NCBI GenBank assembly: GCA_002387735.1
Contig: DGKJ01000083.1
Span: forward strand, 1 to 28,534
Direction: 5' to 3'
Origin: Bacteriovoracaceae bacterium UBA4573
Lineage (GTDB): Bacteria; Bdellovibrionota; UBA1018; UBA923
Length of the DNA stretch: 28,534 nt
Below, one piece after another: positions 8,171 to 16,539 of the stretch (positions are counted from its first letter, which is position 1; each line of letters begins with the position of its first letter). The position numbers were made by a program, and so were the translations under genes. Under the pieces are notes generated by a model, which searched no databases, had not been told where the DNA came from, and saw nothing but the letters and a program-made list of their open reading frames with translations.

Positions 8171-8210
8171 AATTGCCAATGGAATTGCCAATGGAATTGC
8201 CAATGGAATT
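8171..8210. repeat. 12-bp tandem repeat (3 copies plus 4 nt) in divergent intergenic region
   Basis: Three perfect head-to-tail copies of aattgccaatgg (8171-8182, 8183-8194, 8195-8206) plus a partial aatt at 8207-8210. Each unit contains a small dyad, ATTG-C-CAAT, so symmetric sites recur at 12-bp spacing. The array lies in the 200-nt spacer between the sugar operon (leftward) and the exported protein at 8292 (rightward). The rest of that spacer (8092-8291) holds the candidate leftward promoter and a possible rightward -35 (TTGACT at 8220-8225) without a good -10. Confidence 0.9.
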
Positions 8211-8291
8211 GAATGTCGATTGACTGCGCGGCTTCTACTGTGTAGGCCCCATTGAGGGCTTTTAACCATCATTCAAAGGCGGACGATCACT

Positions 8292-9545
8292 ATGTTTAAG
8301 TTCATCGCTACGGCATTCGTTCTTGGGCTCCCAGTTCTTGCTCAAGCTGAGGTACCGAGTCTCGCAATAGGCGCCGAAGTTCTTAAGAGCCCGTGTCCTG
8401 CCGGTCCCGATACCAACTTCAATTTGACGCGGGCCTATTATCCAGAAGTGTTCAATTCTTTAGATCAAAATGTCTATTCCAACGCAAAAGTTTTGAACTG
8501 CGAAAACGACCCTAATTATTACATTCTCGCCGGAACTACAGGGATTCAGCAGGAAGAAAAGGAATCGTTCCCTGCTTTTTATGGCAACACAGCCCCCGGC
8601 TATAAGGTCGTGCGAACTATTCCCAAAAAATCGGTTGAATCGCTTTATGTTTTTTCGTTCGGGTCACCGCTAATTGCGCGTGGAATCGATGCGACCCACC
8701 TTGAGTGTGACAGAAACGTCGATCACGAAGAAAACAACCAACTTTGCGCTGATTTAGATGACATCACTAGGAAGACTGCGGTCGGAGGGCTTTACCACTA
8801 CTTTTATGTGGATCATGGTAAGTCCAAAAACTGTGAGGGCAAATATGAATTGTTTGCTTCAAATCTAAAGTCGATCAGAAACTATGATGAAAGCATGGAA
8901 AAAAGCGTCTACGAAATGCAAAACAGTTCCGCTTTGGGCGTTTGTTTTAACGATGAGAAGAGCTTTCAGCAGTTGAGAGAAAAACCTCCAGTCGAACCCC
9001 TAAAAATTCTCGATTTTAAATGGAAGAACGACGACGTGGTCGATCTACTTGTTTATCGTAAGAGGAAGGTTGCGGGTTCACGTAAAGACGAAATTTCATT
9101 GTTAAACTATCGCGTCGATCTAGCAGCGGGCAAAGCTTCGGAGCAGTATAAAATTTCCGGAGAAATAAGCGAGATCGAAATTTTTCCTAACTCCTGCGGC
9201 GAGTACGCACTAACTGCACGTATTTTAGGCGATGGGAACGTTGCTATATTCTATCCCGTACCGAGGGTCGTGTTTGTGAATGTGCAAAATGCCAATAAGT
9301 TGAGAGCCAAAATTGAATACGAGGGCAGCTCAAGACTCATGACCTGTGAAGGTGGCGGACCAAGGTTCGAATATGGCCGCTCGAGATTCATAAACAACGG
9401 CTACGGCTATTCTTACGATATTGGTGCAAAGATTTCCTTTGTGAAATACCCATACGGCGAAAACTATACGGGCATTCACTGGTGGGTGAATGGTCAGGGC
9501 GATGACGATCACCTGATTACATTGTCAAACTCTTGGCACAAATGA
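8292..9545 (+). CDS. Exported protein of unknown function (417 aa)
   Basis: Not recognised. It begins with a clear Sec signal peptide (MFKFIATAFVLGLPVLAQA, cleavage about residue 19-20). The mature part is mixed beta-rich, acidic and aromatic, with scattered Cys residues that could form periplasmic disulphides. The C-terminal third is Gly/Tyr/Asn-rich with several WWV/YGYSY-like aromatic patches, ending in a GDDDHLITLSNSWHK tail. The N-terminal third contains YYPEVFNSL and a DPNYYILAGTTG segment. The gene stands alone between two minus-strand glycan operons, and a purine-rich AAAGGCGG lies upstream of the ATG. Its 3' end overlaps the convergent GT2 gene by 21 nt. A surface or periplasmic location is inferred; no enzymatic motif is visible. 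Confidence 0.8.
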   Translation: MFKFIATAFVLGLPVLAQAEVPSLAIGAEVLKSPCPAGPDTNFNLTRAYYPEVFNSLDQNVYSNAKVLNCENDPNYYILAGTTGIQQEEKESFPAFYGNTAPGYKVVRTIPKKSVESLYVFSFGSPLIARGIDATHLECDRNVDHEENNQLCADLDDITRKTAVGGLYHYFYVDHGKSKNCEGKYELFASNLKSIRNYDESMEKSVYEMQNSSALGVCFNDEKSFQQLREKPPVEPLKILDFKWKNDDVVDLLVYRKRKVAGSRKDEISLLNYRVDLAAGKASEQYKISGEISEIEIFPNSCGEYALTARILGDGNVAIFYPVPRVVFVNVQNANKLRAKIEYEGSSRLMTCEGGGPRFEYGRSRFINNGYGYSYDIGAKISFVKYPYGENYTGIHWWVNGQGDDDHLITLSNSWHK

Positions 9546-10451
9546 GCGTTGTAAGGCTCTCACCAAAGCGCTTTGGTGATGAATAAAACTTATAAAAATC
9601 GTTAGAGATGACAGCAATAGCAAGCCAGATCCAAGCCACACAGCTTGTGCGAGCAATGGTAACCACTTTGGAAGGGTTGAAAAAAAATCTGGAAAAATCC
9701 AATTTGTGGCCAGAATCATAGAACTTGCGAACATTAAAATTAATGAAAATAATGCGGCTCGAATCGCGATTCGGTCTAAAAAAGGCATGAGCATGCGAAC
9801 GGCATGCATGCAAAGATTCAAATAAGTCATTTTTGATTCGCCAGCATAACGCGGACCTCGTTCACAAGGAACGAAAGACTTCGGAGTATTCACGCTCACC
9901 AGTCCGCCCGCATAAACTAAATCAAAATGAGGGTGCCAAAGTAACGTTTGAACAAAGTGTCCACGCATGGCTGCAAAATTGCCAGTTGAGATTTCGGTAC
10001 CGATTAAACCTCGAAAAATCCATTTAAATAAAACATATCCCACCTTAAACCAATAAGGATCACGACGTCTTTTGCGACGGGCCAAGACTACTCGGTTGTT
10101 TTCAGTGCTATTATTAAGCGTTTCTACCAAGGCAGGAATGTGTTCGGGCTGATCTTCACCATCAGCGTCCATAGTGACCACAATATCTTCTGGGCCAATG
10201 TCCTTACAGAGTAGTCGGAGGGAATAAACGAAGGCTCTTTGGCTGCCCATATTAAACGGTACGTTAATGATTCGCGTGTCGGAATCATTGCGTAAGGAAT
10301 CTATTTCTGTGTCGTTGCCACCAGAATCGTCAATTACCAGAAATTCTGGGGTTCCAATTTTTGATTGGATTGAAACTGATCGAACACGATCGCGCAGTAT
10401 TCGAAATGACGGAACATCGAAATAAACTGGAGTGGTAATAAATAGTTTCAT
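9525..10451 (-). CDS. GT2 family glycosyltransferase with C-terminal membrane anchor
   Basis: A 308-aa glycosyltransferase of the DPM1/ArnC-like type. An N-terminal GT-A domain (about 1-215) has VIDDSGGND at 39-47 and the metal-binding D95-A-D97 in MDADGEDQPE. Two C-terminal transmembrane helices (about 230-252 and 265-290) anchor it to the inner membrane. Family members transfer a sugar from a nucleotide donor to a polyprenyl phosphate or a growing glycan. Its ATG follows directly the stop of the GT87-like gene (TAAATG), so the two form an operon. The combination suggests one makes a polyprenyl-linked donor that the other uses; this is inference. Its last codons overlap the opposite-strand exported protein gene by 21 nt. 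Confidence 0.9.
   Translation of the reverse strand: MKLFITTPVYFDVPSFRILRDRVRSVSIQSKIGTPEFLVIDDSGGNDTEIDSLRNDSDTRIINVPFNMGSQRAFVYSLRLLCKDIGPEDIVVTMDADGEDQPEHIPALVETLNNSTENNRVVLARRKRRRDPYWFKVGYVLFKWIFRGLIGTEISTGNFAAMRGHFVQTLLWHPHFDLVYAGGLVSVNTPKSFVPCERGPRYAGESKMTYLNLCMHAVRMLMPFLDRIAIRAALFSLILMFASSMILATNWIFPDFFSTLPKWLPLLAQAVWLGSGLLLLSSLTIFISFIHHQSALVRALQRSFVPRV
9561..9578. repeat. 18-bp perfect palindrome near a convergent gene junction
   Basis: caccaaagcgctttggtg is perfectly self-complementary with no spacer. It lies 15 nt after the stop of the + gene and within the last codons of the GT2 gene on the opposite strand. No T-run follows on either strand, so it is not a standard intrinsic terminator. 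It might be a protein-binding site, or chance within codons. Confidence 0.6.
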
Positions 10452-11627
10452 TTATATTTTGCGAGTTCTATTGCTTGTCGAACAATACAGAGCAATCAAC
10501 ATGAGCCACCCAATCTGTCCAAGGATTTGAACCCCCGGTGATTGCACAAACAGGGGGCGAGCCATGCACACGAAAAATAGGCCAATACCCAATAAAGACC
10601 AGAGTTTTCTGACGTAGAGCAATATAAACAAAGGGTAGATGGTCACCAGGTTGTAGTCATAGCTTGTGCCGGTATAGTAAGTGGTCATAGCTAGGGCACC
10701 AGCAAAAACCAAACGTGGATCTGTTTTAATTTTTGCTTTTGTAGCCCAAACAAAAATTCCGAAAAGGGCTGTTCTGATAATTAGAGCAGGTATCCAATAT
10801 TTACCCCCAAAAGGGCGAGAAAGAGTGTGCGAGTAATAGAATGTACCCGAACCGCCTGTATTGTAGCCGCCTATCGTTACAAGCCAGTTGTTCCAAATAT
10901 CCTGCGGCCAGAGCAAATAAAATCCAATGAACATTGTAAGAGCGGAAACAAGTCCTAAAACGAGACCGTGTTTCCTAAGCTTTTCCTTGGCTAAGGTGAT
11001 CACTGTGCCAAGCGAAATGACCCCAAGTGCTATGATAGGATAAATTTTAAAAGTTACCGCAGCGCCGGCAGCCATTCCTGCCACGGCCCACCTATTTTTA
11101 GTAGCGGCCCATGTAGCGACTGTCCAAAGCGCGACAACGGGTACATCGCTGTTAGCTCGCTCTAGCGTGAAAATGAACGGAAATTGTAAAAGTAAGAGCA
11201 ATCCAAAAGCGAGATCTTGGCGGGATATTTGTTTGCGGTCTTCTCTTTCTTGGCGCAGCCACCAAAGTAGAGATCCGCTCATGAGAGCTATTAAGACCAC
11301 GCCCCAAATGATCTTTGAAGTAGCAGGACTCAAATATTTAGTCCAAATGAAACTAAAATAAAGCAGCGGAGGATAGGGCATGCTGCGACCGGCGTGATCG
11401 CCGCATTGGACCGATTCTGGCAAATAAGGGTTCCACTGAACCGGTGGGCATTTGTGGTAAACTTGAATGTTGTAGAGATCATAACCAAAAAAAGGAGCCC
11501 ACGGAATTAATGGGATCGACGCAAGCCCAAGTAAAAGCAGGACCCATATGGGGCGGTCCCCCATTTTGGAGTCAAAACGATCAATTTTCGAAAAAAAAGA
11601 TGCGACGTTCCAGATAGAAAGCTCCAA
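10452..11627 (-). CDS. GT87-like polytopic membrane glycosyltransferase (GT-C fold)
   Basis: A 391-aa integral membrane protein with about ten hydrophobic helices. GT-C features are present: an acidic residue at the start of the first periplasmic loop (GYD, D50), YPPLLY at 85-90, and a LERANSDVPVVALW helix start followed by AGMAAGAAVTFKIYPII, close to the RGNID/KxYP pattern of DUF2029/GT87 mannosyltransferases. Such enzymes use polyprenyl-phosphate sugars on the outer face of the inner membrane. The open frame starts at a TTG at 11627; ATG at 11564 (residue 22) is an alternative, and neither has a strong ribosome site. It is the first gene of a two-gene operon with the GT2 enzyme. Confidence 0.82.
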   Translation of the reverse strand: MELSIWNVASFFSKIDRFDSKMGDRPIWVLLLLGLASIPLIPWAPFFGYDLYNIQVYHKCPPVQWNPYLPESVQCGDHAGRSMPYPPLLYFSFIWTKYLSPATSKIIWGVVLIALMSGSLLWWLRQEREDRKQISRQDLAFGLLLLLQFPFIFTLERANSDVPVVALWTVATWAATKNRWAVAGMAAGAAVTFKIYPIIALGVISLGTVITLAKEKLRKHGLVLGLVSALTMFIGFYLLWPQDIWNNWLVTIGGYNTGGSGTFYYSHTLSRPFGGKYWIPALIIRTALFGIFVWATKAKIKTDPRLVFAGALAMTTYYTGTSYDYNLVTIYPLFILLYVRKLWSLLGIGLFFVCMARPLFVQSPGVQILGQIGWLMLIALYCSTSNRTRKI

Positions 11628-11746
11628 GGTGCAATGTCTTAGGTTGGCTCTAGGTATAGCTCAGGGGGGCGATATTGACCAGTCTGGTTCGCGCGAAAGC
11701 GCGGCGGCTGCTCGTGTTTTTGGACTCTTGGGCTTACAATGGTCGG

Positions 11747-12673
11747 ATGTTCATTCAAAACTCGAACCAAGCGCCGCGACTAAGCTTACTAGGGGTAGTA
11801 CTGCTGACTTTGCTGACGCAAAGCGCCGCTGCGGTTGATTCCAAAAATGCGCAAAACCCAACCTCGGAATTGCGAGTGGTCACCTACAATATCTTCTACG
11901 GTAAAGCGCTCGATCTAGAGCGGAAATTGTACCCGGCGTTTCTCAAAAAAAGAGTGTCGATCGCGAGGTTTTTAAACCGTCATTCAGCGCTAAAGAACTT
12001 TGATATATTGGGGTTACAGGAAATCTGTGAGGGCCGCCCCGGAAGCGCGAGCGATCAGCAAGAGTATTTTCGGGAAATTCTAAGAGCCCAGGGAATCAGC
12101 CCGCACGGGCGATTTGTTGCGGCAAATCCACGATCTAACGATCGATGTCGTTCCGGTCAAATGATATTGAGTCGCTTCCCGATTGTGGAATCGGGAACCT
12201 TCGAGCTTCCATTGTTGCGCCCCGGTGGCAAACAAGCGCTTTGGGTGGATATCGAAGTGCCGACCGTCGGCGGAACCAAACGCGTGCGGGTGTATAATCT
12301 GCACCTCGACAACCGAGGAAAGAGCTTATTGGCCGAAAAAGGCCGCTGGAAACAAATTCAGACCGTGTTGACACACCTGGAACATTGGCAAAGCAAAAAT
12401 CCCGATACCCCTGTCATTGTTTTAGGGGATTTTAATGCACTAAATAAGCTCTACAATCCATGGAAGCGCGAAAAAACTATTCGCGAGATGAGTAAATTAT
12501 TTCAGCCGTCCCTAAAAAAATACAAAGCCACCCATATTACGGGTCACCAATTAGACTGGATCTTCTCGAGAAATCTAAAACTCAAAAAGTCCCGCGTGGC
12601 CTATAAAATGCTTTCGGATCACTTCCCCGTATCGGCGGATTTCGAAATCAAGACGATGCCATCCAACCCTTAA
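11747..12673 (+). CDS. Exported endonuclease/exonuclease/phosphatase (EEP) family protein
   Basis: About 308 aa from the ATG at 11747. I prefer this start because it gives a normal signal peptide (hydrophobic core LLGVVLLTLLTQSAAA); the frame is open back to a TTG at 11675. The EEP fold is complete: VVTYNIFYG with N48, LGLQEIC with E92, YNLHLD with H186, LGDFNAL with D228 and N230, LDWIF with D270, and the terminal SDHFP with D291 and H292. Members are Mg-dependent phosphodiesterases acting on nucleic acids, sphingomyelin or phosphoinositides. Export and the absence of AP-endonuclease-specific motifs favour an extracytoplasmic DNase or phosphodiesterase; the substrate is open. Its 3' end overlaps the convergent rhodanese gene by 26 nt. 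Confidence 0.88.
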   Translation: MFIQNSNQAPRLSLLGVVLLTLLTQSAAAVDSKNAQNPTSELRVVTYNIFYGKALDLERKLYPAFLKKRVSIARFLNRHSALKNFDILGLQEICEGRPGSASDQQEYFREILRAQGISPHGRFVAANPRSNDRCRSGQMILSRFPIVESGTFELPLLRPGGKQALWVDIEVPTVGGTKRVRVYNLHLDNRGKSLLAEKGRWKQIQTVLTHLEHWQSKNPDTPVIVLGDFNALNKLYNPWKREKTIREMSKLFQPSLKKYKATHITGHQLDWIFSRNLKLKKSRVAYKMLSDHFPVSADFEIKTMPSNP

Positions 12674-13055
12674 TTCCGGGTTTAAAATGTTTGACGTTGG
12701 TGTAGCCCATTTCGCAAGCGGCTTTAGCAGCCTTTTTCCAAGCCGTGCAACGGGTGCTGCCACAATAGGCTACGACTAGTGCTGATTTATCTTTTGGCAG
12801 AACCCAAGCGAGATCGTTTTTCTTTTCGTAATAATTAATGGCATTACCAATTTTATTTTTGGCAAAAGTCTCTTCGTCGTTGACGTCTATGAGTGAGACT
12901 TTCCCGTCTTTTATTTTTGCCTGTAATTCCGATTTTTCAATTTCACCGTATCTAGAATCATCGCTACAGTCCGTTTTTGCTTCGACTTGTAGTCCGAGAA
13001 CGGAAAAAAAGAATAATGAAAATAATCCCGCAACAATAGTTTTTTTAATCAACAT
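12648..13055 (-). CDS. Periplasmic rhodanese-like protein
   Basis: A 135-aa protein with a signal peptide (about 1-26) and a single rhodanese domain. LIDVNDEETFAKNKIGNAINY is the CH2A-like strand-loop. The active-site loop is YC98GSTRC103T, so the catalytic Cys is present together with a second Cys five residues on, the CX4C variant seen in some periplasmic rhodaneses. The protein ends with FKPGIKGW, the usual terminal motif. The role may be sulphur transfer or redox-linked thiol chemistry in the periplasm. A strong GGGGGGA Shine-Dalgarno precedes the ATG by about 5 nt. It is the last gene of a minus-strand run behind the exported hydrolase, and its end overlaps the EEP gene. Confidence 0.88.
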   Translation of the reverse strand: MLIKKTIVAGLFSLFFFSVLGLQVEAKTDCSDDSRYGEIEKSELQAKIKDGKVSLIDVNDEETFAKNKIGNAINYYEKKNDLAWVLPKDKSALVVAYCGSTRCTAWKKAAKAACEMGYTNVKHFKPGIKGWMASS

Positions 13056-13085
13056 CAGAGTCCCCCCGGGTGAGATAAAATTTTA

Positions 13086-13277
13086 CTATTTCGGAATTAC
13101 ACCCATCTCCTGGTAAATCTGAAGCACGCGCTGCGGCTCTTTTACGAACCACATGGTGTAAACCTCCGAAAAGTACTCAGCCTTGGTTTTGCGACCAGGC
13201 TTCGCGTTCATGATATCTTCCAAGGTAACGTGGATTCGCTTACTTCTCCAGCCGTTTGATCGATTTAGATGATCCAA
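13086..13277 (-). CDS. Small ORF (63 aa) in frame downstream of hydrolase stop
   Basis: Unrecognised. The frame starts with TTG at 13277, with GAG about 7 nt upstream; an ATG start at 13211 would give a 41-aa protein. The peptide looks like real protein: basic N-terminus, then KPGRKTKAEYFSEVYTMWF and a helical QRVLQIYQEMGVIPK end, with G/C-rich third codon positions. It is in the same reading frame as the alpha/beta-hydrolase, beginning six codons after its TAA with no further stop between. It is either an independent small gene between hydrolase and rhodanese, or a separated C-terminal piece of an ancestral longer protein. Confidence 0.45.
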   Translation of the reverse strand: MDHLNRSNGWRSKRIHVTLEDIMNAKPGRKTKAEYFSEVYTMWFVKEPQRVLQIYQEMGVIPK

Positions 13278-13295
13278 GTAAATCTCAACAAATGT

Positions 13296-15503
13296 TTAAC
13301 CCGGTGCAATAAAGTCTCGATAGGCGCGAAGGCGGGCCTGACTTTCGCGGTCACTTGCGTCGGGCCATGGGTGTCCGCCGGGAAGGCCGTTGACCAGGTA
13401 GTCCAAGTGGCCAAATTTATGTAAAAATATTTTCTCCAATTGAGAGCGGCGTTTTGGCAGGTCCTCTTCGGGGAGACCTCTGAAGGCCGCTAAATCTGGA
13501 TTGGTTTCTACTTCTCGCAAAGTCATGTCTTCCGCCGACGCTTCGAGAAAGTGCGCAGCTTCTCGAATTTCGTCGAACTGTGGAAGATCAAATCTACCGC
13601 CATATTTAGTCAGCGGATCGGTTAAGATCACCAGATGCCCCAGTGGCATAAAACGGTTGCGCATGTATTTGGCTGCGGCGACGGCATCTAACTGGTCGAT
13701 TTCGACGACGCGGGCATCTTCGTCGGATACACCCTGGAATCCGAGCCAGCGGTTTCCGGCCAATTTGAAGGGAGTTTTATCTCTTTCGTAAGCTCGCTCC
13801 AGCAAATCGAGTCCAAAGCGACTGAAGGCAGTTGCATCGTCGAGTGCCCCTTCTACGACCCCATTAATAGAGTTAGCTTCAGCTTGCCGAAACACGTTTG
13901 CGATTTGCGGCGGAAGAGTAAACGGAATCGACGTTGAAATTCCGACAACCTGGTCGGCTACAGTGTCGGGAAACATTAAGTAATAAAAGAGAGCAACCGT
14001 ACCACCAATACTTCGACCCGAAAGCGTGAGCGGTGGGGTGATGCCGTTAACTGGTAACGCGAAACGTTGTTTAGTGTTCTGTAGAGCGCGGTCGGTGTAG
14101 GTGAGTTTTTGAAAAAATTCTCCACCTAGCATCACTCCAGTGGCTGCGTCCGTGTGATCCATGGCGTGAAGAATCGCGCCATTGCCTGCATAAACCCCTA
14201 CGAGCGATCGGTAACTGGCGCCACTAGACTTGTTGGTGCCAGCGCCTTCCATTGCATGGGTAACGGGCTGCAGGGCCTTCACCATGCCTTCGACTTTCGC
14301 AGGCACTAATTCAGTGGTGGCGAGTTCTTCGTTGTATTGCACGACCGCACCACGTTCCACGAGTTGCAGCGTGTTGGTCGCTTCGTTAAAGGTAGCACCG
14401 AGCATTTTATAGGGGTCGCGCACTTCGTCGAAGCTCTCAATTAAACTTTTCAATTCCGCGATGTCGGCCCACTTTTTATTGGTGGGTGAAACGGGGTAAC
14501 TTTGCTCGAGGTCGAGAAGAAATTCTCGTATCAAGTTGGCAGCTGGGCGAAACCAAACGCTTGAATAACTGAGTCCGTCAAAACTCATGTACTTCTGCCA
14601 GCTTGAAATCACGTTGGGCCGATATTCGGTCAGAGAAACCAAGTCTTTTTCGATGGTGGCGGCGAGTGTGGAGGAAAGTTCCAACAAAGCGCCCTCGAGC
14701 TGTTTAAATTTCCAGCCGATCATGTCGGCTCGAACGGCGCCTTCGACTTCTTTTGAAAGTGAGAGTTTAAATCGTTTTCCAATGTGCCGCCCGGGTTCAC
14801 CTGAGCGTTTTATGACTTTACCATTGTCGTCAAAAAGTGGGGGCTCACCAGTGGTTAACATCGCCCGTCCGTGAGAGCTCAGTCGGCTAGCGAGCTCCGG
14901 CTTTTCTATTACCTTAGCGATGCTAGGAAACACCGCAAAATAGTAGGGCAACGAGTAAAAGTAGTCTGGCATGAATGTTTGAGGCTTTCCGCGGTGGTCT
15001 AGTTGAGCTGCGGCCGCAGCTTGAGCCTCTTTTACTCGATCGGTAATTTCTTCGCTTTGTGCCGCAGTCCAAAGGGCAGTCAAACGACGCGCTAAGTTCG
15101 TGAGATTGGTGCGACTTAGCACTAGAATGTCGGTGGTATACTGGAGGAAAAGTTCGTTCTTAATTCGGTTTTCGCCGGTTTTCGAAAAACGGTGCATGCG
15201 AATCCGTTCGTCGATATTTTCATAAGAAAGAGTCAAATTGTTAGAATTCGAATTCAGCACCGATTTGCAGTCTGCATTGGGTGAGTCTTTATAGGTTTCG
15301 AGTAGGATATCTCGGGTAGATTTAAATTTAGGAGTTTGAGATTCGTTTGCGAATGCGAGAGAGCAGGAAATAAAACAGGTGACGGCCACGGCCCAACTGA
15401 ACGTAGTGGAAGGTGTCCAGTTTGGCCCTCTTAGTGTGGCCCAGCTCCACCAACTGGAGCGGAGCATCGACGCTTGCTGTCGCGATCGCTGAAGATTTAC
15501 CAT
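13296..15503 (-). CDS. Exported alpha/beta-hydrolase-like protein (735 aa)
   Basis: A large secreted protein with a hydrophobic export segment ending near AFA-NES, about residue 51 from the ATG at 15503. I prefer that ATG over the TTG at 15542; an ATG at 15467 is also possible. The N-terminal 350 or so residues are helical and unknown. The C-terminal half has the nucleophile elbow LSGRS498IGGTVALFYY (GxSxGG), and the likely catalytic His is H699 in FGHLDYL. The acid may be in VILTDPLTKYG. This architecture suggests an esterase, lipase or peptidase in the periplasm or outside the cell. It follows the metalloprotease gene by about 110 nt on the same strand. The substrate is unknown; the long N-terminal part matches nothing I recognise. 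Confidence 0.78.
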   Translation of the reverse strand: MVNLQRSRQQASMLRSSWWSWATLRGPNWTPSTTFSWAVAVTCFISCSLAFANESQTPKFKSTRDILLETYKDSPNADCKSVLNSNSNNLTLSYENIDERIRMHRFSKTGENRIKNELFLQYTTDILVLSRTNLTNLARRLTALWTAAQSEEITDRVKEAQAAAAAQLDHRGKPQTFMPDYFYSLPYYFAVFPSIAKVIEKPELASRLSSHGRAMLTTGEPPLFDDNGKVIKRSGEPGRHIGKRFKLSLSKEVEGAVRADMIGWKFKQLEGALLELSSTLAATIEKDLVSLTEYRPNVISSWQKYMSFDGLSYSSVWFRPAANLIREFLLDLEQSYPVSPTNKKWADIAELKSLIESFDEVRDPYKMLGATFNEATNTLQLVERGAVVQYNEELATTELVPAKVEGMVKALQPVTHAMEGAGTNKSSGASYRSLVGVYAGNGAILHAMDHTDAATGVMLGGEFFQKLTYTDRALQNTKQRFALPVNGITPPLTLSGRSIGGTVALFYYLMFPDTVADQVVGISTSIPFTLPPQIANVFRQAEANSINGVVEGALDDATAFSRFGLDLLERAYERDKTPFKLAGNRWLGFQGVSDEDARVVEIDQLDAVAAAKYMRNRFMPLGHLVILTDPLTKYGGRFDLPQFDEIREAAHFLEASAEDMTLREVETNPDLAAFRGLPEEDLPKRRSQLEKIFLHKFGHLDYLVNGLPGGHPWPDASDRESQARLRAYRDFIAPG

Positions 15504-15615
15504 TTTGCTAAGTACCCCAAAGTTAAGTCCAAAAATGACCAAAACTAAAGTAGACGGCTACTTGGAAATACGCCTCAGTGTCAATACGGAGCGTTAAAAA
15601 AAACCGAAAAAGCGA

Positions 15616-16518
15616 TTATTTCGACCACTTACAGAGGGGGGAAATGACCCGTGCCACATGGCGGGGGAAAAACTCTAGCTCCTGACGGTTAGACTGATTG
15701 CGTTCCATAAAACTGTAGGGTGGCTCGGTACGTTCCGCTAGAAACGGGCGGTCGGGACAGGCCTGAACCTCTTCATATTCGTCGTCTAATCCTAACAAGT
15801 GGCCCAGCTCATGAACTACCATCGTGCAAAAACCGGCCTGCCGAACTTTTTCGGTGCGTGGTTTTTCGCCCTTCTTCAAAGGAAAACCTCGGAAATAAAA
15901 GGTTTCGGAGTTCGAGCGGCCGTAGTCGTCCACATAGGTGATCGGACTAACTGCACCCTCGAAAACGGGGTCGGCCTTCCAGTCCACTGCTATGTCGAGG
16001 TTAATGCCGTAGCGAGCCCAAACCTCAGAAGCCTCTCTTAGGCAATCTTCAAGGCGATCAGTCATAGTGGCGGCTCTGTCATGTGCGAGTTTTTTAGGAC
16101 CAAACGCCAACCGAAGGCGCATATGTAGATGGATCGCTTCCGTCGAGGCGGAGATCCAATATAACGTTTTACTAGCCAGGTGGGTAGTTTTCGAAAAAAA
16201 ACCGCCCTTTTTACAGAGGCTGTAGTCGTCCTCCTGAACCATGATCGGTTTGGAAGTTGTCCGTTCAAGTTTTGCGTCTTCAAGGCAAACATTTGCAAGC
16301 CAGCGGTTGACGACTGGCAATGTGCGGCCGAGGTCTACCCCACTGATACCCCAACAGTCTCCACACTCCAGTAGCGAATTTTCCCAATTGGCATCGCCAT
16401 AACTAGCTGCATAGCCAGTGCCAACGTTAAATAGAAATAAAACGAAAATTCCCCAACTGCAAACGCGCCCAATCGCACCAGGTGCGAGGGTCGTTTTTCC
16501 CCCTGGATTTATGAGCAT
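15616..16518 (-). CDS. Exported matrixin-like zinc metalloprotease
   Basis: A 300-aa secreted protein with a membrane or signal segment at about 20-38. The metzincin zinc motif is intact: H236-E237-L-G-H240-L-L-G243-L-D-D246 (HExxHxxGxxD), with PYSFMERN as a plausible Met-turn about 30 residues later. Several Cys residues in the N-terminal part may form disulphides, as expected outside the cytoplasm. Family members cleave proteins using Zn and the Glu as general base. The ATG is preceded directly by a GGGGGGAA ribosome site. It lies 21 nt after the 87-aa helical gene and upstream of the exported alpha/beta-hydrolase, suggesting a secreted hydrolase operon. The protein substrate is unknown. 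Confidence 0.85.
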   Translation of the reverse strand: MLINPGGKTTLAPGAIGRVCSWGIFVLFLFNVGTGYAASYGDANWENSLLECGDCWGISGVDLGRTLPVVNRWLANVCLEDAKLERTTSKPIMVQEDDYSLCKKGGFFSKTTHLASKTLYWISASTEAIHLHMRLRLAFGPKKLAHDRAATMTDRLEDCLREASEVWARYGINLDIAVDWKADPVFEGAVSPITYVDDYGRSNSETFYFRGFPLKKGEKPRTEKVRQAGFCTMVVHELGHLLGLDDEYEEVQACPDRPFLAERTEPPYSFMERNQSNRQELEFFPRHVARVISPLCKWSK

Positions 16519-16539
16519 TTCCCCCCGGAAACGGCTGGA

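Noticed and set aside
8171..8210. CRISPR-like array
   Set aside because: The 12-bp units are directly adjacent with no spacers.
7916..8212. Plus-strand ORF ending in repeated NCQW residues
   Set aside because: The repeated residues are only the translation of the 12-bp tandem repeat, and the rest is antisense to the cupin gene.
13404..13434. HKFGH in the alpha/beta-hydrolase as a relative of the metzincin-like HKFGH
   Set aside because: The surrounding residues (FGHLDYL) fit a hydrolase catalytic His, and the xxG spacing of metzincins is absent; the shared pentapeptide is probably coincidence.
15504..15542. TTG start for the alpha/beta-hydrolase
   Set aside because: The ATG at 15503 gives a more usual export segment; the TTG has no ribosome site.
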